Notes: generated by a model from the sequence alone, not told the origin. Counted from the first letter of the stretch, positions 1 to 9,783 are shown. The stretch is DNA of 56,603 nt from an uncultured Roseiflexus sp. (GCA_937935075.1 CALGYB010000058.1:1-56603), one strand, 5' to 3'. Numbers and translations are program-made.

Positions 1-29
1 TTTGGGCAAGCATCCACCTCGTATCAGTC

Positions 30-176
30 GTCTCATAGAGCGATCACCTGGATGTTGTCCAATACGTGCTCGTGTTGACCGTCTCGCGGCGAACGTCGGT
101 TGAGCCTGTCGAAGCCAACGTTCGCCGCTCCACGTCTTTGATGGTCCAGGTTGTGGTTGTGATTGTTCTATGAGAC
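30..176. mobile_element. MITE-like element with terminal inverted repeats and central hairpin
   Basis: The ends are imperfect inverted repeats: GTCTCATAGAGCGATCAC at the left and, read on the other strand, GTCTCATAGAACAATCAC at the right. The centre (86-128) folds into a long hairpin with arms GCGGCGAACGT and ACGTTCGCCGC around a TGAGCCTGTCGAAGCC core. No coding sequence is visible. Related copies, with the left end and core only, lie at 24705-24789 and 45833-45915. A non-autonomous element is inferred; no transposase or target-site duplication was identified. Confidence 0.55.
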
Positions 177-400
177 CCGCCACGCTCCTTACCGCGTCTG
201 CTGTGCCGACGAATCGCAGGGCAACGAGCATTCGAGACCGGCATGTGGTATCATAGTCGGCGGCGGTTGGGGCAGGTATCAGACCTGCCCTTCTCAAACC
301 GGCCCTGGCGTCGGTCAATCCCCGGCGAACACATGCACAACGCGAATGCGGGGGCGCCTTTTACAGACGTCCGCCGGATCGATACGAGGAAGAGAGATAG
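177..400. other. Non-coding stretch upstream of sppA, with one short palindrome
   Basis: No convincing gene is present; the one open frame here has no recognisable features. Positions 270-290 form a hairpin (GGGCAGGT, 5-nt loop, ACCTGCCC) related to the two palindromes at 21015-21064. A purine-rich GAGGAAGAGAG just before 401 serves as the sppA ribosome binding site. Confidence 0.5.
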
Positions 401-1447
401 ATGAGCAGTGAAACATTCAACCCGCCGGTTCCTCCGGCGCAGCCGGCGCCACGCAAGGACCGGACGTGGATTATCGTGATTTCAATCATTCTGGGCATTG
501 TCCTGGCGTGCGCCATTCTGCCGTTGGGCGGCATGGCGCTGCTGCTGGCGTTTGATGGCGGGAGCGGCGCAGCAGCAACGGTTCCCGGCAGCAGATGGCA
601 GGAGGAAGTCATCTCGGGGCGAGGAAACGATCGCATCGTGGTCATTACCGTCAGCGGCGCAATTGGCGCTGGCGCCAATGATGGACTGTTCAGCACGGGG
701 TTGAGTCACGAGCAGTTGCTGTCGCAGATCCGCACTGCCGCTAATGACCCGCGCGTAAAGGCGGTCGTGCTGCGGGTGGACAGCCCTGGCGGCAGCGTCG
801 TTGCGAGCAACGAGTTGTACGTCGAACTCAAAACGTTGCGGGAGAAGAACAAGCACCTGGTGGTCTCGATGGGTTCAGTTGCCGCCAGCGGCGGGTACTA
901 CATCTCGATGGCGGGCGAACGGATCTACGCCAACCCGGATACGCTGACCGGCAGTCTCGGAGTGATTGTCTCGTTGCTGAACTACGATGAAGCCTTCGAG
1001 CGGCTTGGCTTGCGCGAATATGTGTATAAAAGCGGTGATCTGAAAGACATCGGTTCGCCGTTGCGCCCGCCACAGCCGGAGGAGGAGGCGATCTGGAACG
1101 CGCTGGTCGATGAGGCGTACCAGGGATTTGTCGATGTCATCGTTGCAGGGCGCGGGATGGAACGTACCGAGGTGATCCGCCTCGCCGACGGACGAATCTA
1201 CACCGGACGACAGGCAAAAGCGCTCGGACTGATCGACGAATTGGGAAATCTCGACGATGCGATCAACGGCGCCAGGGAACTGGCAGGGCTGACCGATGCG
1301 CTGATCGTGCGGTATCGCTCGTTCAACACGCTGCGTGAGTTGTTGCAGGCAAATCTGGAGCGCAACCTGCAACCTGCTGATCCGCTGGGGTTGCGCGCCA
1401 TTGTGCAGCCGCACGCGCCACGCCTGGAGTATCGCTTCGTTCCCTGA
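401..1447 (+). CDS. sppA: Signal peptide peptidase SppA (36K type, family S49)
   Basis: This is a membrane-anchored serine protease that degrades leftover signal peptides. The 348 residues begin with a Pro-rich cytoplasmic stretch and one membrane helix (about 22-50), followed by the S49 fold. The nucleophile is probably Ser163 in SVAASGGYY, and the base Lys215 in LKDIGSP, as in the Bacillus short-form SppA. The oxyanion segment VDSPGGSV lies around 127-133. Length fits the single-domain 36K form rather than the 67K E. coli form. The start is set by GAGGAAGAGAG a few bases upstream. The next gene begins 16 bp downstream on the same strand, so co-transcription is likely, although the functions are not obviously linked. 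Confidence 0.93.
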   Translation: MSSETFNPPVPPAQPAPRKDRTWIIVISIILGIVLACAILPLGGMALLLAFDGGSGAAATVPGSRWQEEVISGRGNDRIVVITVSGAIGAGANDGLFSTGLSHEQLLSQIRTAANDPRVKAVVLRVDSPGGSVVASNELYVELKTLREKNKHLVVSMGSVAASGGYYISMAGERIYANPDTLTGSLGVIVSLLNYDEAFERLGLREYVYKSGDLKDIGSPLRPPQPEEEAIWNALVDEAYQGFVDVIVAGRGMERTEVIRLADGRIYTGRQAKALGLIDELGNLDDAINGARELAGLTDALIVRYRSFNTLRELLQANLERNLQPADPLGLRAIVQPHAPRLEYRFVP

Positions 1448-1463
1448 GCGTGAAGGACGATAT

Positions 1464-2408
1464 ATGGCTCGCGTTCTGGTAACCGGCGGCGCCGGTTTCA
1501 TTGGCTCGCATCTGGTCGAAGCGTTGCTGCAACGCGGTGATCAGGTGCGCGTCTTCGACAATTTCTCTACCGGTCGGTACGACAATCTTGCTCACGTTCG
1601 TCATGATGTAGAGATCATCGAAGGTGATTTACGTGATGAAGATGCCGTTCGTCGCGCTGTTGCCGGCGTTGAGGTCGTCTTTCACCAGGGAGCGCTGGCG
1701 TCCGTGCAGCGTTCGGTCGATGACCCTGTCACCACGAATGCAGTGAATGTCACCGGGACATTGCACGTGCTGACAGCGGCGCGTGATGCCGGTGTGCGGC
1801 GGGTGGTCTTCGCATCGTCATCGTCGGTCTATGGTGATACGCCGACGCTGCCGAAAGTCGAAACACAGGCGCCGCAACCGCTCTCGCCCTATGCCGTCTC
1901 GAAACTGGCGGGCGAACAGTACTGCATGGCGTTCAGTATCGTCTACGGTCTTCCTGCCATTGCACTGCGCTACTTCAATGTGTTTGGTCCCCGGCAGGAT
2001 CCGCATTCTGAATATGCCGCCGTTATTCCACGCTTTATCGACCGGATGGTGCGCGGTATTCCGCCGATCATCTACGGCGATGGCTTGCAGTCGCGCGATT
2101 TTACCTATATTGCGAACGTGGTGGATGCCAATCTGACAGCGGCGGATGCACCCGCCGATTGTTCAGCCGTGTTCAACGTCGGCGCGGGAGCGCGCACCTC
2201 GCTGCTCGAACTGGCGGCGCAGATCAACCATTTGCTTGGCACCAGTCTTGCGCCAGATCACCACCCGCCGCGCTCTGGCGATGTGCGGCATTCACAGGCA
2301 AGCATTGATGCGATCCGTGAGACGCTGGGGTACACGCCGCGCGTCTCGCTAACGGAAGGTCTGGCGCGGACACTTGCATGGTTCCGTCACGAGGGAGCAC
2401 GCACATGA
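1464..2408 (+). CDS. NAD-dependent sugar-nucleotide epimerase (WbpP/TviC-like)
   Basis: This extended SDR has 314 residues. The N-terminal Rossmann motif is GGAGFIGSH, the catalytic region is ASSSSVYGD followed by YAVSK (Tyr and Lys of YxxxK), and RYFNVFGPRQDP and SRDFTYI are typical of UDP-hexose and UDP-GlcNAc 4-epimerases. The SPYAVSKLAGEQYC stretch resembles the UDP-GlcNAc C4-epimerases WbpP and TviC. I chose the ATG at 1464 because the glycine-rich loop begins a few residues later; the open frame upstream overlaps sppA. Its stop overlaps the dehydrogenase start (ATGA), so the two are translationally coupled. Together they suggest conversion of UDP-GlcNAc toward UDP-GalNAc uronic acid for a surface polysaccharide. 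The exact substrate is inferred. Confidence 0.85.
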   Translation: MARVLVTGGAGFIGSHLVEALLQRGDQVRVFDNFSTGRYDNLAHVRHDVEIIEGDLRDEDAVRRAVAGVEVVFHQGALASVQRSVDDPVTTNAVNVTGTLHVLTAARDAGVRRVVFASSSSVYGDTPTLPKVETQAPQPLSPYAVSKLAGEQYCMAFSIVYGLPAIALRYFNVFGPRQDPHSEYAAVIPRFIDRMVRGIPPIIYGDGLQSRDFTYIANVVDANLTAADAPADCSAVFNVGAGARTSLLELAAQINHLLGTSLAPDHHPPRSGDVRHSQASIDAIRETLGYTPRVSLTEGLARTLAWFRHEGART

Positions 2409-3712
2409 CTGCATCATCATCCAGAGAACGGTTGCTGCGGCGCATTGCCGATCGTTCGGCGCGCGTTGGCATCGTGGGGGTCGGGTATGTCGGGTTGCCG
2501 CTGGCTGCGGTCTTTGGCGCCGCCGGCTTGCGCGTGACCGGCGTCGATGCCAGCGCCGAACGGGTTGCTGCCATCAATGCCGGACGCAGTTACATCGACG
2601 ATGTGCCAACCGACGTTGTGGCGCAGTTGCGCGCCGATGGCCTGCTCGATGCCACAACAGATTTCGATGTGCTCGCAGAACTTGATGCGATCAGCATCTG
2701 TGTTCCTACACCGCTGCGCAAAACCCGCGATCCCGACATCTCGGCAATTCTGGCGGTGACCGAACAGATTGCGCATCGTCTGCGTCCCGGTCAGTTGATC
2801 GTTCTGGAAAGCACTACCTACCCCGGCACTACTCGCGAGGTGATTTTGCCGCGCCTCGACGCAAGCGGCTTGAAGGTCGGCACGGATTACTTCCTGGCAT
2901 TCTCTCCCGAACGGGTCGATCCCGGTCGCACCGACTGGACGACACACAATACACCAAAGGTGATAGGCGGCGTTACCCCTGCCTGCCTGGACGTGGCGCG
3001 GGCGCTGTACGAAACGGCTATCGAACGGGTTGTGCCGGTGAGCAGCCCGGAGGTTGCGGAAATGGTCAAATTACTCGAAAACACCTTCCGCGCCGTCAAT
3101 ATCGGGCTGGTCAATGAAGTGTTGCTCATGTGCGATAAGCTCGGTCTGGATGTGTGGGAAGTGATCGACGCAGCCGCGACCAAGCCGTTTGGGTTTATGA
3201 AGTTTACGCCTGGACCGGGACTGGGTGGGCACTGTATTCCCATTGACCCGCTCTACCTGTCGTGGAAATTGAAGACGCTCAACTACACGGCGCGGTTTAT
3301 CGATCTGGCGAGCGAGGTCAACACCGATATGCCGCGCTACTGGGTGCAGAAGGTGCAGGACGCGCTGAACGATGCCGGGCGGGCGGTGCGGGGCAGTCGT
3401 GTGCTGGTGCTGGGGGTTGCCTACAAACGCGATGTCGATGATGTGCGCGAGTCGCCGGCGCTCGACATTATTCACCTGCTGGACGAGAAGGGCGCGCTGG
3501 TGACGTACCATGATCCGCACGTGCCCGAGGTGCAGGCTGAGGGTCTGCGCATGCGCTGTGAGCCGCATCTCGATGAGGCGCTCCAACAGGCGGATTGCGT
3601 CATCATCGTCACCGATCACTCGGCGTATGACTGGCAACGGGTCGCGCGCCATGCACAGCGCGTCGTCGATACGCGCGGTGTGCTGCGTCACGTGGCAAAT
3701 AGTGAGCGGTGA
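2405..3712 (+). CDS. UDP-N-acetylhexosamine / UDP-glucose 6-dehydrogenase family
   Basis: This NAD-dependent four-electron oxidoreductase turns a UDP-sugar into its uronic acid. The 435 residues have the N-terminal dinucleotide motif GVGYVGLPLA, a central helical domain with ESTTYPGTT and SPERVDPG, the catalytic Cys in GGHCIPIDPLYL, and a C-terminal UDP-binding domain starting near VLGVAYKRDVDD. The HCIPIDP form is more typical of UDP-GlcNAc/ManNAc dehydrogenases (WbpA, WbpO, WecC) than of UDP-glucose dehydrogenases. The ATG at 2405 overlaps the epimerase stop. The last 25 bp overlap the end of the convergent methylase gene. Family is certain; the acceptor sugar is inferred. Confidence 0.9.
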   Translation: MTASSSRERLLRRIADRSARVGIVGVGYVGLPLAAVFGAAGLRVTGVDASAERVAAINAGRSYIDDVPTDVVAQLRADGLLDATTDFDVLAELDAISICVPTPLRKTRDPDISAILAVTEQIAHRLRPGQLIVLESTTYPGTTREVILPRLDASGLKVGTDYFLAFSPERVDPGRTDWTTHNTPKVIGGVTPACLDVARALYETAIERVVPVSSPEVAEMVKLLENTFRAVNIGLVNEVLLMCDKLGLDVWEVIDAAATKPFGFMKFTPGPGLGGHCIPIDPLYLSWKLKTLNYTARFIDLASEVNTDMPRYWVQKVQDALNDAGRAVRGSRVLVLGVAYKRDVDDVRESPALDIIHLLDEKGALVTYHDPHVPEVQAEGLRMRCEPHLDEALQQADCVIIVTDHSAYDWQRVARHAQRVVDTRGVLRHVANSER

Positions 3713-5979
3713 GGCGCCTGTCGGGTTCCCAGGCGATACTTCAGGTCGTAATTGAGCACAAAGTCGAGTTCTTCGTCGTCGAACCCATAGCAATGCGCCA
3801 GCAGTCGGTCGATAGTGTCGATGACTGCATGCGCTCGTGCTGCGTCAATGTTCGTTTCGCTGGTCTGAATGCGCGCGCCGCGGCGCGCGCGCGTCGTGGC
3901 GCTCTCGCGGTAGAGCGCAATCAGGCGATCCACGGCGCTCGCAAAGGGTGCGGGATCGGCGTCTTCCAGACGAAACATTGGAAACTCCAGCACCTCGCGC
4001 GCAACCACGTCCATACAATTTGAGAAGGCGATCCAGTACCAGTAGAAGACCTGGCTGTTGAGCAGCGCGAGCACGATGGGAGTAACGGTCGGTTCAACCC
4101 GCAGCGGCTTATAGTGCGACGATAGTTTCTCCGGCAGCGCCTTGCGCCAGTAACGCCCCCCTGAGTGGTAGTAGATCGTAACGCCGTCTCGTGCGGTATA
4201 ATCCCGCAGACGACGGCCATGCGTCAGCATGCGCTGGAGCAACCGGATTTCCAGTGCCGAGCCAAGTTTGGGCAGCGCTCCGTTGATGGTTTCCGAAACA
4301 GGCAGGCGGGCGTAGCCAAGGGTATCGAACAGATGCCTGCGCTCACGGGAACGAAAGCGTCGATAGCCGCTCACATAGCGTTCTCCGGCGGTCGGCGTTT
4401 TGTGCAGCAGCGTGATTGTCAGGTTCATATCGACATCCGGGAAGAGTTTGCCCGGTCGCACGGCATAATGACTGTGCCACTGGCGCAACGGCGCGTAAAG
4501 ATGCTGCAACGGCGCCATGCTGTCGGTGGCGACTGACGCGACCGGTACGATGACGCCGAGCCACCCCTCTGGTCGGAGCAGGTTCAGTGCGCGCTCGATC
4601 ACCAATGCGTACACATTGCCGGTTGTCGCCGTCTGATACTGACGCAAAAGCGGATTCTCCCTTAATCCGTTTCGCACCACATATGGCGGGTTGCCGGTCA
4701 CGACATCGAACCCTCCCGCTGCCATAATGTCAGGAAATGTCACCCGCCAGTGCAACGGTCGCTGCCGTTCAGCGCCGTCGTTTTGGCGGATGTCGTCCAC
4801 GTGATCGAGTGAGCCGGTCAGTGCATCACCGGTGTGAATATTGAACCGCAGATCGCACAGGTGATCCTGATGATCGACACGCGCAGCAAGGCGTAGCCAG
4901 AGCCGCATCCGACAGATCTCCACCGCCTCCGGCATCAGATCGACGCCATACAGATTATGCTCGACAATCGCGCGCAAGCGTCGGGCGAGATTGACGGCGC
5001 TATTCCCGCCGGATATGCGGCGTTGGGCAATGATGCATGCAAGGTCTGCCAGCCGGTCGAACGCGGCGCAGAGAAACGCCCCCGCACCGCAGGTCGGATC
5101 GAGCACCGTCAGTTGCGCCAGTGCCGTATCGAGGTCATCCAGCCGGGAAGGAGGCCAGATCGTACAGAGGTCGCGCATCAGGCGTATCAGGTCGAGATTA
5201 TGGGTCACCAGGTCCGCCGGAATGACGATGCCGGTACGGAGTGCGGCGAGCGTTTCCGTTACACGGCGGCGGCGGGCAATCACTTCACGCCAGGTTTCCT
5301 CTGGCAGCGCAAAGGCAGCGGGCGCGGTAGCGTCCCACGAGCGGCGCAGCGCAACATCTGATAGACCTGCTGCAATCAAAGGCGGCAATTTCCGGTCGAT
5401 GCCATGGCGCAGCGCCGCAGGAACATAGCGCAGCGGGTCCTGGCGCAAGAGGTCGGTGATCAGATGTGCGGCTTGGGGTGACAGCGTCTCAAGTAGGCGC
5501 GGGAAAACCGTGCGACTGACAATATATGTGGTGACGTCATTGCCGGTGTAGTAGATGCCACTCTGTTTTCGCTCGACATAACGTTCGAAAACGAATCCCA
5601 TCGCTGCTGGCGTCAGGCAGCCGGGTTCGTTGTCGTCGAGACTCCAGGCAGTATCTCGGAGCAGTGTCAGCGCCTCACGCAGCGCAGCGTTGTCCGGGCG
5701 GGGAAGAGAACGCACCGTGATGATGCCGGGTGGCAGGCATTGCAGCATGGCATCGCCAGAACAGTCATCATATTCCAGAGATTGGGAGCAATCGTACTGA
5801 TCGAACCAGCCATGCACGCGGAGGAACGAGAGAAACATCAGTCGCGCCAGCGTGAGCGCGGCTGCGGAGCGCCGTTCATCGTCGGGCAACGCGCCGAGAC
5901 CGTGGGCAAGCGCGTCGCATGCGGCAAACAGGCGGGTGGGGATGTCGGATTTCCGTCGATGGTTCGCAGTGTGAGTCAT
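3688..5979 (-). CDS. Solitary Eco57I-like N6-adenine DNA methylase
   Basis: This 763-residue protein resembles type IIG (Eco57I/PglX-like) methylases. The order is an N-terminal helical region with ARLMFLSFLRVHGWF, motif X (GIYYTGNDVTTYIV), motif I (DPTCGAGAFL), motif IV (VVTGNPPYV, the NPPY adenine-methylase signature), and a C-terminal region likely to recognise the target. No PD-(D/E)xK nuclease motif is visible at the N terminus, and no separate nuclease, BREX or specificity gene is adjacent. It may be an orphan methylase or the surviving half of a restriction system. The 3' end overlaps the convergent dehydrogenase by 25 bp. A tandem repeat (6026-6198) lies just upstream of its start. 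Confidence 0.8.
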   Translation of the reverse strand: MTHTANHRRKSDIPTRLFAACDALAHGLGALPDDERRSAAALTLARLMFLSFLRVHGWFDQYDCSQSLEYDDCSGDAMLQCLPPGIITVRSLPRPDNAALREALTLLRDTAWSLDDNEPGCLTPAAMGFVFERYVERKQSGIYYTGNDVTTYIVSRTVFPRLLETLSPQAAHLITDLLRQDPLRYVPAALRHGIDRKLPPLIAAGLSDVALRRSWDATAPAAFALPEETWREVIARRRRVTETLAALRTGIVIPADLVTHNLDLIRLMRDLCTIWPPSRLDDLDTALAQLTVLDPTCGAGAFLCAAFDRLADLACIIAQRRISGGNSAVNLARRLRAIVEHNLYGVDLMPEAVEICRMRLWLRLAARVDHQDHLCDLRFNIHTGDALTGSLDHVDDIRQNDGAERQRPLHWRVTFPDIMAAGGFDVVTGNPPYVVRNGLRENPLLRQYQTATTGNVYALVIERALNLLRPEGWLGVIVPVASVATDSMAPLQHLYAPLRQWHSHYAVRPGKLFPDVDMNLTITLLHKTPTAGERYVSGYRRFRSRERRHLFDTLGYARLPVSETINGALPKLGSALEIRLLQRMLTHGRRLRDYTARDGVTIYYHSGGRYWRKALPEKLSSHYKPLRVEPTVTPIVLALLNSQVFYWYWIAFSNCMDVVAREVLEFPMFRLEDADPAPFASAVDRLIALYRESATTRARRGARIQTSETNIDAARAHAVIDTIDRLLAHCYGFDDEELDFVLNYDLKYRLGTRQAPHRSLFAT

Positions 5980-6025
5980 GGCGCACAGATCATAGCACCG
6001 ATGTGCCAGAACTCAAGTGGCGGAG

Positions 6026-6198
6026 GTCACCACGGGGGATGCGCCAGCAACGCGGTCATCAGCGCCAGGGGCGCGGGGGCGGCCGGGCAGCGCCCCGAGT
6101 GCAGATGACCGTCACCACGGGGGATGCGCCAGCCGCAACGCGGTCATCAGCGCCAGGGGCGCGGGGGCGGCCGGGCAGCGCCCCGAGTGCAGATGACC
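6026..6198. repeat. Two-copy tandem direct repeat (85 and 88 bp)
   Basis: Copy one (6026-6110) and copy two (6111-6198) both begin GTCACCACGGGGGATGCGCC and are near-identical. The difference is a 3-bp insertion after GCCAG in copy two. A third GTCACC follows at 6199. Each unit holds GGTCATC and GATGACC as inverted sites around a very GC-rich core. The array fills the gap between the divergent-facing methylase start (5979) and the sdhB stop (6206). Confidence 0.85.
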
Positions 6199-6205
6199 GT
6201 CACCT

Positions 6206-6952
6206 TCATACACCCTTGATCTTCGCCACGAGCAGGTCGCGGTTCATCCGGGCGATCACATCGAGCGGAATCACTTTCGGGCAGGCTGCGGCGCACTCGC
6301 CGATATTCGTGCACCCGCCGAACCCTTCTTTATCCATCTGTTCGACCATGCGCACCACGCGGGTATAGCGTTCGGGTTGACCCTGCGGCAACAGTCCGAG
6401 GTGCGCAATCTTGGCGGCAGTAAAGAGCATTGCCGAAGCGTTCGGACAGGCAGCCACACACGCGCCGCAACCGATGCACGCTGCTGCGTCCATCGCAGCA
6501 TCGGCATTCTGTTTTGGCACCAGAATGGCATTGGCATCCTGCGCCACGCCGGTATTTGCCGAGATAAAGCCGCCTGCCTGAATAATGCGGTCGAACGCCG
6601 AGCGATCCACAATCAGGTCTTTCATCACCGGGAAGGCGCGCGCGCGCCACGGTTCGATCGTGATCGTGTCACCGTCCTTGAAATGGCGCATATGCAACTG
6701 GCATGCCGTGGTTCCTCGATGACCGCCGTGCGGGTACCCGTTGATCACCATACCGCACGAGCCGCAGATGCCCTCGCGACAGTCGTGCTCGAATGCGATC
6801 GGTTCTTCACCCTTCATAATCAGTTCCTGGTTGACCACGTCGAGCATCTCCAGGAACGACATATCAGGGATGATATCCTTTGCCTGATACGTCACAAAGC
6901 GACCTTCCGACTGCGGGTTCTTCTGTCGCCAGACATGGAGCGTCAGGTTCAT
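6206..6952 (-). CDS. sdhB: Succinate dehydrogenase / fumarate reductase iron-sulfur subunit
   Basis: This is the electron-transfer subunit of complex II, carrying electrons from the flavoprotein to the quinone. In 248 residues it shows the plant-type [2Fe-2S] ligands Cys58, Cys63, Cys66 and Cys84 (CREGICGSC, then C). The C-terminal ferredoxin-like part has [12 protein letters not shown] (Cys159, 162, 165, 169), and [13 protein letters not shown] supplies the last ligands (Cys214, 220, 224). This pattern gives the usual 2Fe-2S, 4Fe-4S and 3Fe-4S set. It is last in the sdhCAB order, 95 bp after sdhA. The cluster spacing and gene order match the b558-type complexes with a single cytochrome subunit. 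Confidence 0.95.
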   Translation of the reverse strand: MNLTLHVWRQKNPQSEGRFVTYQAKDIIPDMSFLEMLDVVNQELIMKGEEPIAFEHDCREGICGSCGMVINGYPHGGHRGTTACQLHMRHFKDGDTITIEPWRARAFPVMKDLIVDRSAFDRIIQAGGFISANTGVAQDANAILVPKQNADAAMDAAACIGCGACVAACPNASAMLFTAAKIAHLGLLPQGQPERYTRVVRMVEQMDKEGFGGCTNIGECAAACPKVIPLDVIARMNRDLLVAKIKGV

Positions 6953-7047
6953 AGTGTGTTCTCTCTATTCCAGGGCGCTAGCGCACGGGAAAGATGCTGC
7001 GGCGGTCGTGGCGCGCAACTCGCCTTCCCCGACGCTACGCCAGACAA

Positions 7048-9018
7048 TTACTTGTAGCTGCGAACGGTTGGCTTGACATACTCAAAGATCAGCGGCTCCT
7101 TATGAAGTACCGGCTTTGTTCCCAAACCGGTGAATTCCCACGCGGCCACATACGAGAAGTTCTCGTCATCACGTTCGGCTTCGCCATCTTCCGTCTGATG
7201 CTCTTCACGGAAATGCCCGCCGCACGATTCGTCCCGATGGAGCGCATCGATGCACATCAGTTCGGCGAGTTCCATGAAGTCGGCCACGCGCCCGGCTTTC
7301 TCCAGTTCCTGATTGATGTCGTTGCCTTCACCGGGCACCTTGACCTCACGCCAGAAGCGCTCACGGAGTTCCGGGATCATTTCGAGCGCATGCTTCAGCC
7401 CGGCTTCATTCCGCGCCATACCGCAGTAGTCCCACATGATCTTGCCGAGTTCGCGGTGGAACATATCGACCGTGCGCGTCCCCTTTGTGTTGAGCAGGCG
7501 CTTAATGCGGTCGGCGGCTTCCGCCTCGGTTTCGCGAAAGGCGAGGTGGGTCGTATCAACCTTCGGCAGTTTGGTCGACGCCAGATAATCGGCGATGGTA
7601 TACGGCAAAATGAAGTAGCCGTCCGCCAGACCTTGCATCAATGCCGATGCTCCCAGGCGGTTTGCGCCGTGGTCCGAGAAGTTCGCTTCGCCGACAACGA
7701 ACAAACCGGGGATGGTGCTCATCAGATTGTAATCGACCCACAGTCCGCCCATCGTATAGTGTACTGCCGGGTAAATGCGCATCGGCGTCTCATATGGATT
7801 CTCGCCGGTAATGCGCTCATACATCTCGAAGAGGTTGCCGTAGCGATCCTCGATCACCTTCTTCCCCAGGCGTTTGATCGCATCAGAGAAGTCGAGGTAG
7901 ACGCCAAGACCGCCGGGACCGACGCCGCGTCCTTCGTCGCACACCTGCTTTGCCGCACGTGATGCAATATCGCGCGGCGCCAGGTTGCCATAGCTGGGAT
8001 AGCGACGCTCCAGGTAGTAGTCGCGCTCATCTTCGGGAATCGAACTGGGCGCTCGCTTATCGCCAGGCGTCTTTGGCACCCAAACGCGCCCATCATTGCG
8101 CAGCGACTCGGACATCAGCGTCAGTTTGCTCTGATGGTCGCCGCTCACCGGGATGCACGTCGGGTGGATCTGGGTATAGCATGGATTGCCGAAGAAAGCG
8201 CCGCGCCGATGAGCGCGCCAGATGGCGGTAGCATTGCACGCTTTGGCATTCGTGGAAAGGTAGAAAACATTCGAGTATCCTCCAGTTGCCAGCACGACTG
8301 CATCGGCAAAGTGGGACTCGATCTTGCCGGTGACCATATCGCGCGTCACGATGCCGCGCGCCCGACCATCGATGACCACGAGGTCGAGCATTTCGGTGCG
8401 TGAGTACATTTTGACCTGACCCAGCCCAATCTGGCGGCTGAGCGCCTGGTAGGCGCCGAGCAACAATTGCTGCCCCGTCTGCCCGCGAGCGTAGAAGGTG
8501 CGCGCCACCTGGGCGCCGCCGAACGAGCGGTTATCCAGATAACCGGAGTACTCACGCGCGAACGGCACCCCTTGCGCGACACACTGATCGATGATCGCCA
8601 TACTGACTTCTGCCAGGCGATACACGTTCGCCTCACGCGCGCGGAAGTCGCCGCCCTTGACCGTATCGTAAAACAGACGGAAGACGCTATCGCCGTCGTT
8701 GCGATAGTTCTTGGCGGCGTTGATGCCGCCCTGTGCCGCGATGCTGTGCGCGCGACGCGGGCTGTCGTGGTAGGTGTAGCACTTGACGTTGTACCCCGCT
8801 TCTCCCAGCGTTGCGGCTGCCGAAGCGCCCGCCAGCCCCGAACCGACGACGATAATCGTATAGCGCCGGCGGTTTGTCGGGCTGACGAGTTTCATTTCAA
8901 ACTTATGGCGCTCCCATTTACGCTCAATAGGCCCCTCCGGGATTCTCGAATTGAGTTTTGGGTCGAGATATTCCGTTGAGGGCCGGGTTGTTGTTGGCCT
9001 GGTATCCGTGGTGGTCAT
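7048..9018 (-). CDS. sdhA: Succinate dehydrogenase / fumarate reductase flavoprotein subunit
   Basis: This catalytic subunit oxidises succinate to fumarate using covalently bound FAD. The 656 residues contain the FAD dinucleotide motif [10 protein letters not shown], the His that usually bonds FAD in [16 protein letters not shown], the active-site segment [20 protein letters not shown], and a C-terminal capping region with HREL and [13 protein letters not shown]. Length and insertions match the longer SdhA of the b558/type-B group rather than the ~590-residue proteobacterial form. It lies 60 bp downstream of sdhC and 95 bp upstream of sdhB on the same strand. Whether it runs mainly forward or as a fumarate reductase cannot be told from sequence. 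Confidence 0.95.
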   Translation of the reverse strand: MTTTDTRPTTTRPSTEYLDPKLNSRIPEGPIERKWERHKFEMKLVSPTNRRRYTIIVVGSGLAGASAAATLGEAGYNVKCYTYHDSPRRAHSIAAQGGINAAKNYRNDGDSVFRLFYDTVKGGDFRAREANVYRLAEVSMAIIDQCVAQGVPFAREYSGYLDNRSFGGAQVARTFYARGQTGQQLLLGAYQALSRQIGLGQVKMYSRTEMLDLVVIDGRARGIVTRDMVTGKIESHFADAVVLATGGYSNVFYLSTNAKACNATAIWRAHRRGAFFGNPCYTQIHPTCIPVSGDHQSKLTLMSESLRNDGRVWVPKTPGDKRAPSSIPEDERDYYLERRYPSYGNLAPRDIASRAAKQVCDEGRGVGPGGLGVYLDFSDAIKRLGKKVIEDRYGNLFEMYERITGENPYETPMRIYPAVHYTMGGLWVDYNLMSTIPGLFVVGEANFSDHGANRLGASALMQGLADGYFILPYTIADYLASTKLPKVDTTHLAFRETEAEAADRIKRLLNTKGTRTVDMFHRELGKIMWDYCGMARNEAGLKHALEMIPELRERFWREVKVPGEGNDINQELEKAGRVADFMELAELMCIDALHRDESCGGHFREEHQTEDGEAERDDENFSYVAAWEFTGLGTKPVLHKEPLIFEYVKPTVRSYK

Positions 9019-9078
9019 AGGTTTGTCTCTCTTCTAGTGTGCTTCACTGCGAAATGGCGCATTCATACGTTGCGCACA

Positions 9079-9759
9079 TCAGCGCACCAGTCCAGTAATA
9101 ACCGCAACCGGCACGGTCGAAAAACCAAGGAATAACAGAATCCCTGACAGAACCGCCAGACCGCGCCAGAGGCCATCAGTGCGCGGACCATTCAGCCCCA
9201 GAGTCTGGAACATACTCCAGACGCCGTGGTACAGGTGCATCCCCAGAGCGCCGACAGCAGCGATGTAGAGGACGACGTTGATTGGATTGGAGAAGCCCGC
9301 CACAACGTTCTGGTAGGCAGTCTCGTGCCCGCCAAAGTCGGGTATGCCAAGTCCAAAGGTGAAGTGTGCCAGGTGATAGACGATGAAGAGGAAAATTGCC
9401 AGGCCTCCCCAACGCAGGGTCAGCGAGGCGAACGTCGCCTGTTTCCGGCGCGTTTCGCGGTACCCCTTCGGACGGCTCGCCCAATCGAGCCGTGTCAACT
9501 GGATGGCGGCAGTGACGTGCAGAATCACCGCTGCCAGCAAAACCACGCGCAGGACCCAGAGCAACCCGCGCTCCGGGATCATCGGGTACCCCACCGTGCG
9601 CAGAAAGTGCGCATACTCGTTGAAACCTTCCGCGCCCTCGAAAATCTTCAGGTTGCCGATCATGTGCAAAATAACGAACCCGTAGCCGATAAAGCCGGTA
9701 ATCGCCATCACTGCTTTCTTGCCGATCGTTGTGCGGTAAAGCGTCAATGCTGCTGCCAT
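9079..9759 (-). CDS. sdhC: Succinate dehydrogenase cytochrome b558 subunit
   Basis: This is the membrane anchor of complex II. The 226 residues carry about five hydrophobic segments with His residues placed as haem ligands: HMIGNLKIF in helix one, VILHVTAAIQL, YHLAHFTFG and LGMHLYHGVWSMFQ. This is the single-polypeptide b558 family (two haems b, no SdhD), consistent with no separate sdhD being present. It is first in sdhCAB. AGAAGGAAGCG just upstream of the ATG is a good ribosome binding site. Confidence 0.92.
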   Translation of the reverse strand: MAAALTLYRTTIGKKAVMAITGFIGYGFVILHMIGNLKIFEGAEGFNEYAHFLRTVGYPMIPERGLLWVLRVVLLAAVILHVTAAIQLTRLDWASRPKGYRETRRKQATFASLTLRWGGLAIFLFIVYHLAHFTFGLGIPDFGGHETAYQNVVAGFSNPINVVLYIAAVGALGMHLYHGVWSMFQTLGLNGPRTDGLWRGLAVLSGILLFLGFSTVPVAVITGLVR

Positions 9760-9783
9760 ATCGCTTCCTTCTAGAGATTTCGA

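Noticed and set aside
163-411. 82-codon open frame before sppA
   Set aside because: It has no ribosome binding site and an atypical composition, and it overlaps the inverted-repeat element and the sppA start.
1335-1463. Earlier start for the epimerase
   Set aside because: It lies inside sppA and adds residues before the Rossmann loop. ATG 1464 is the normal start.
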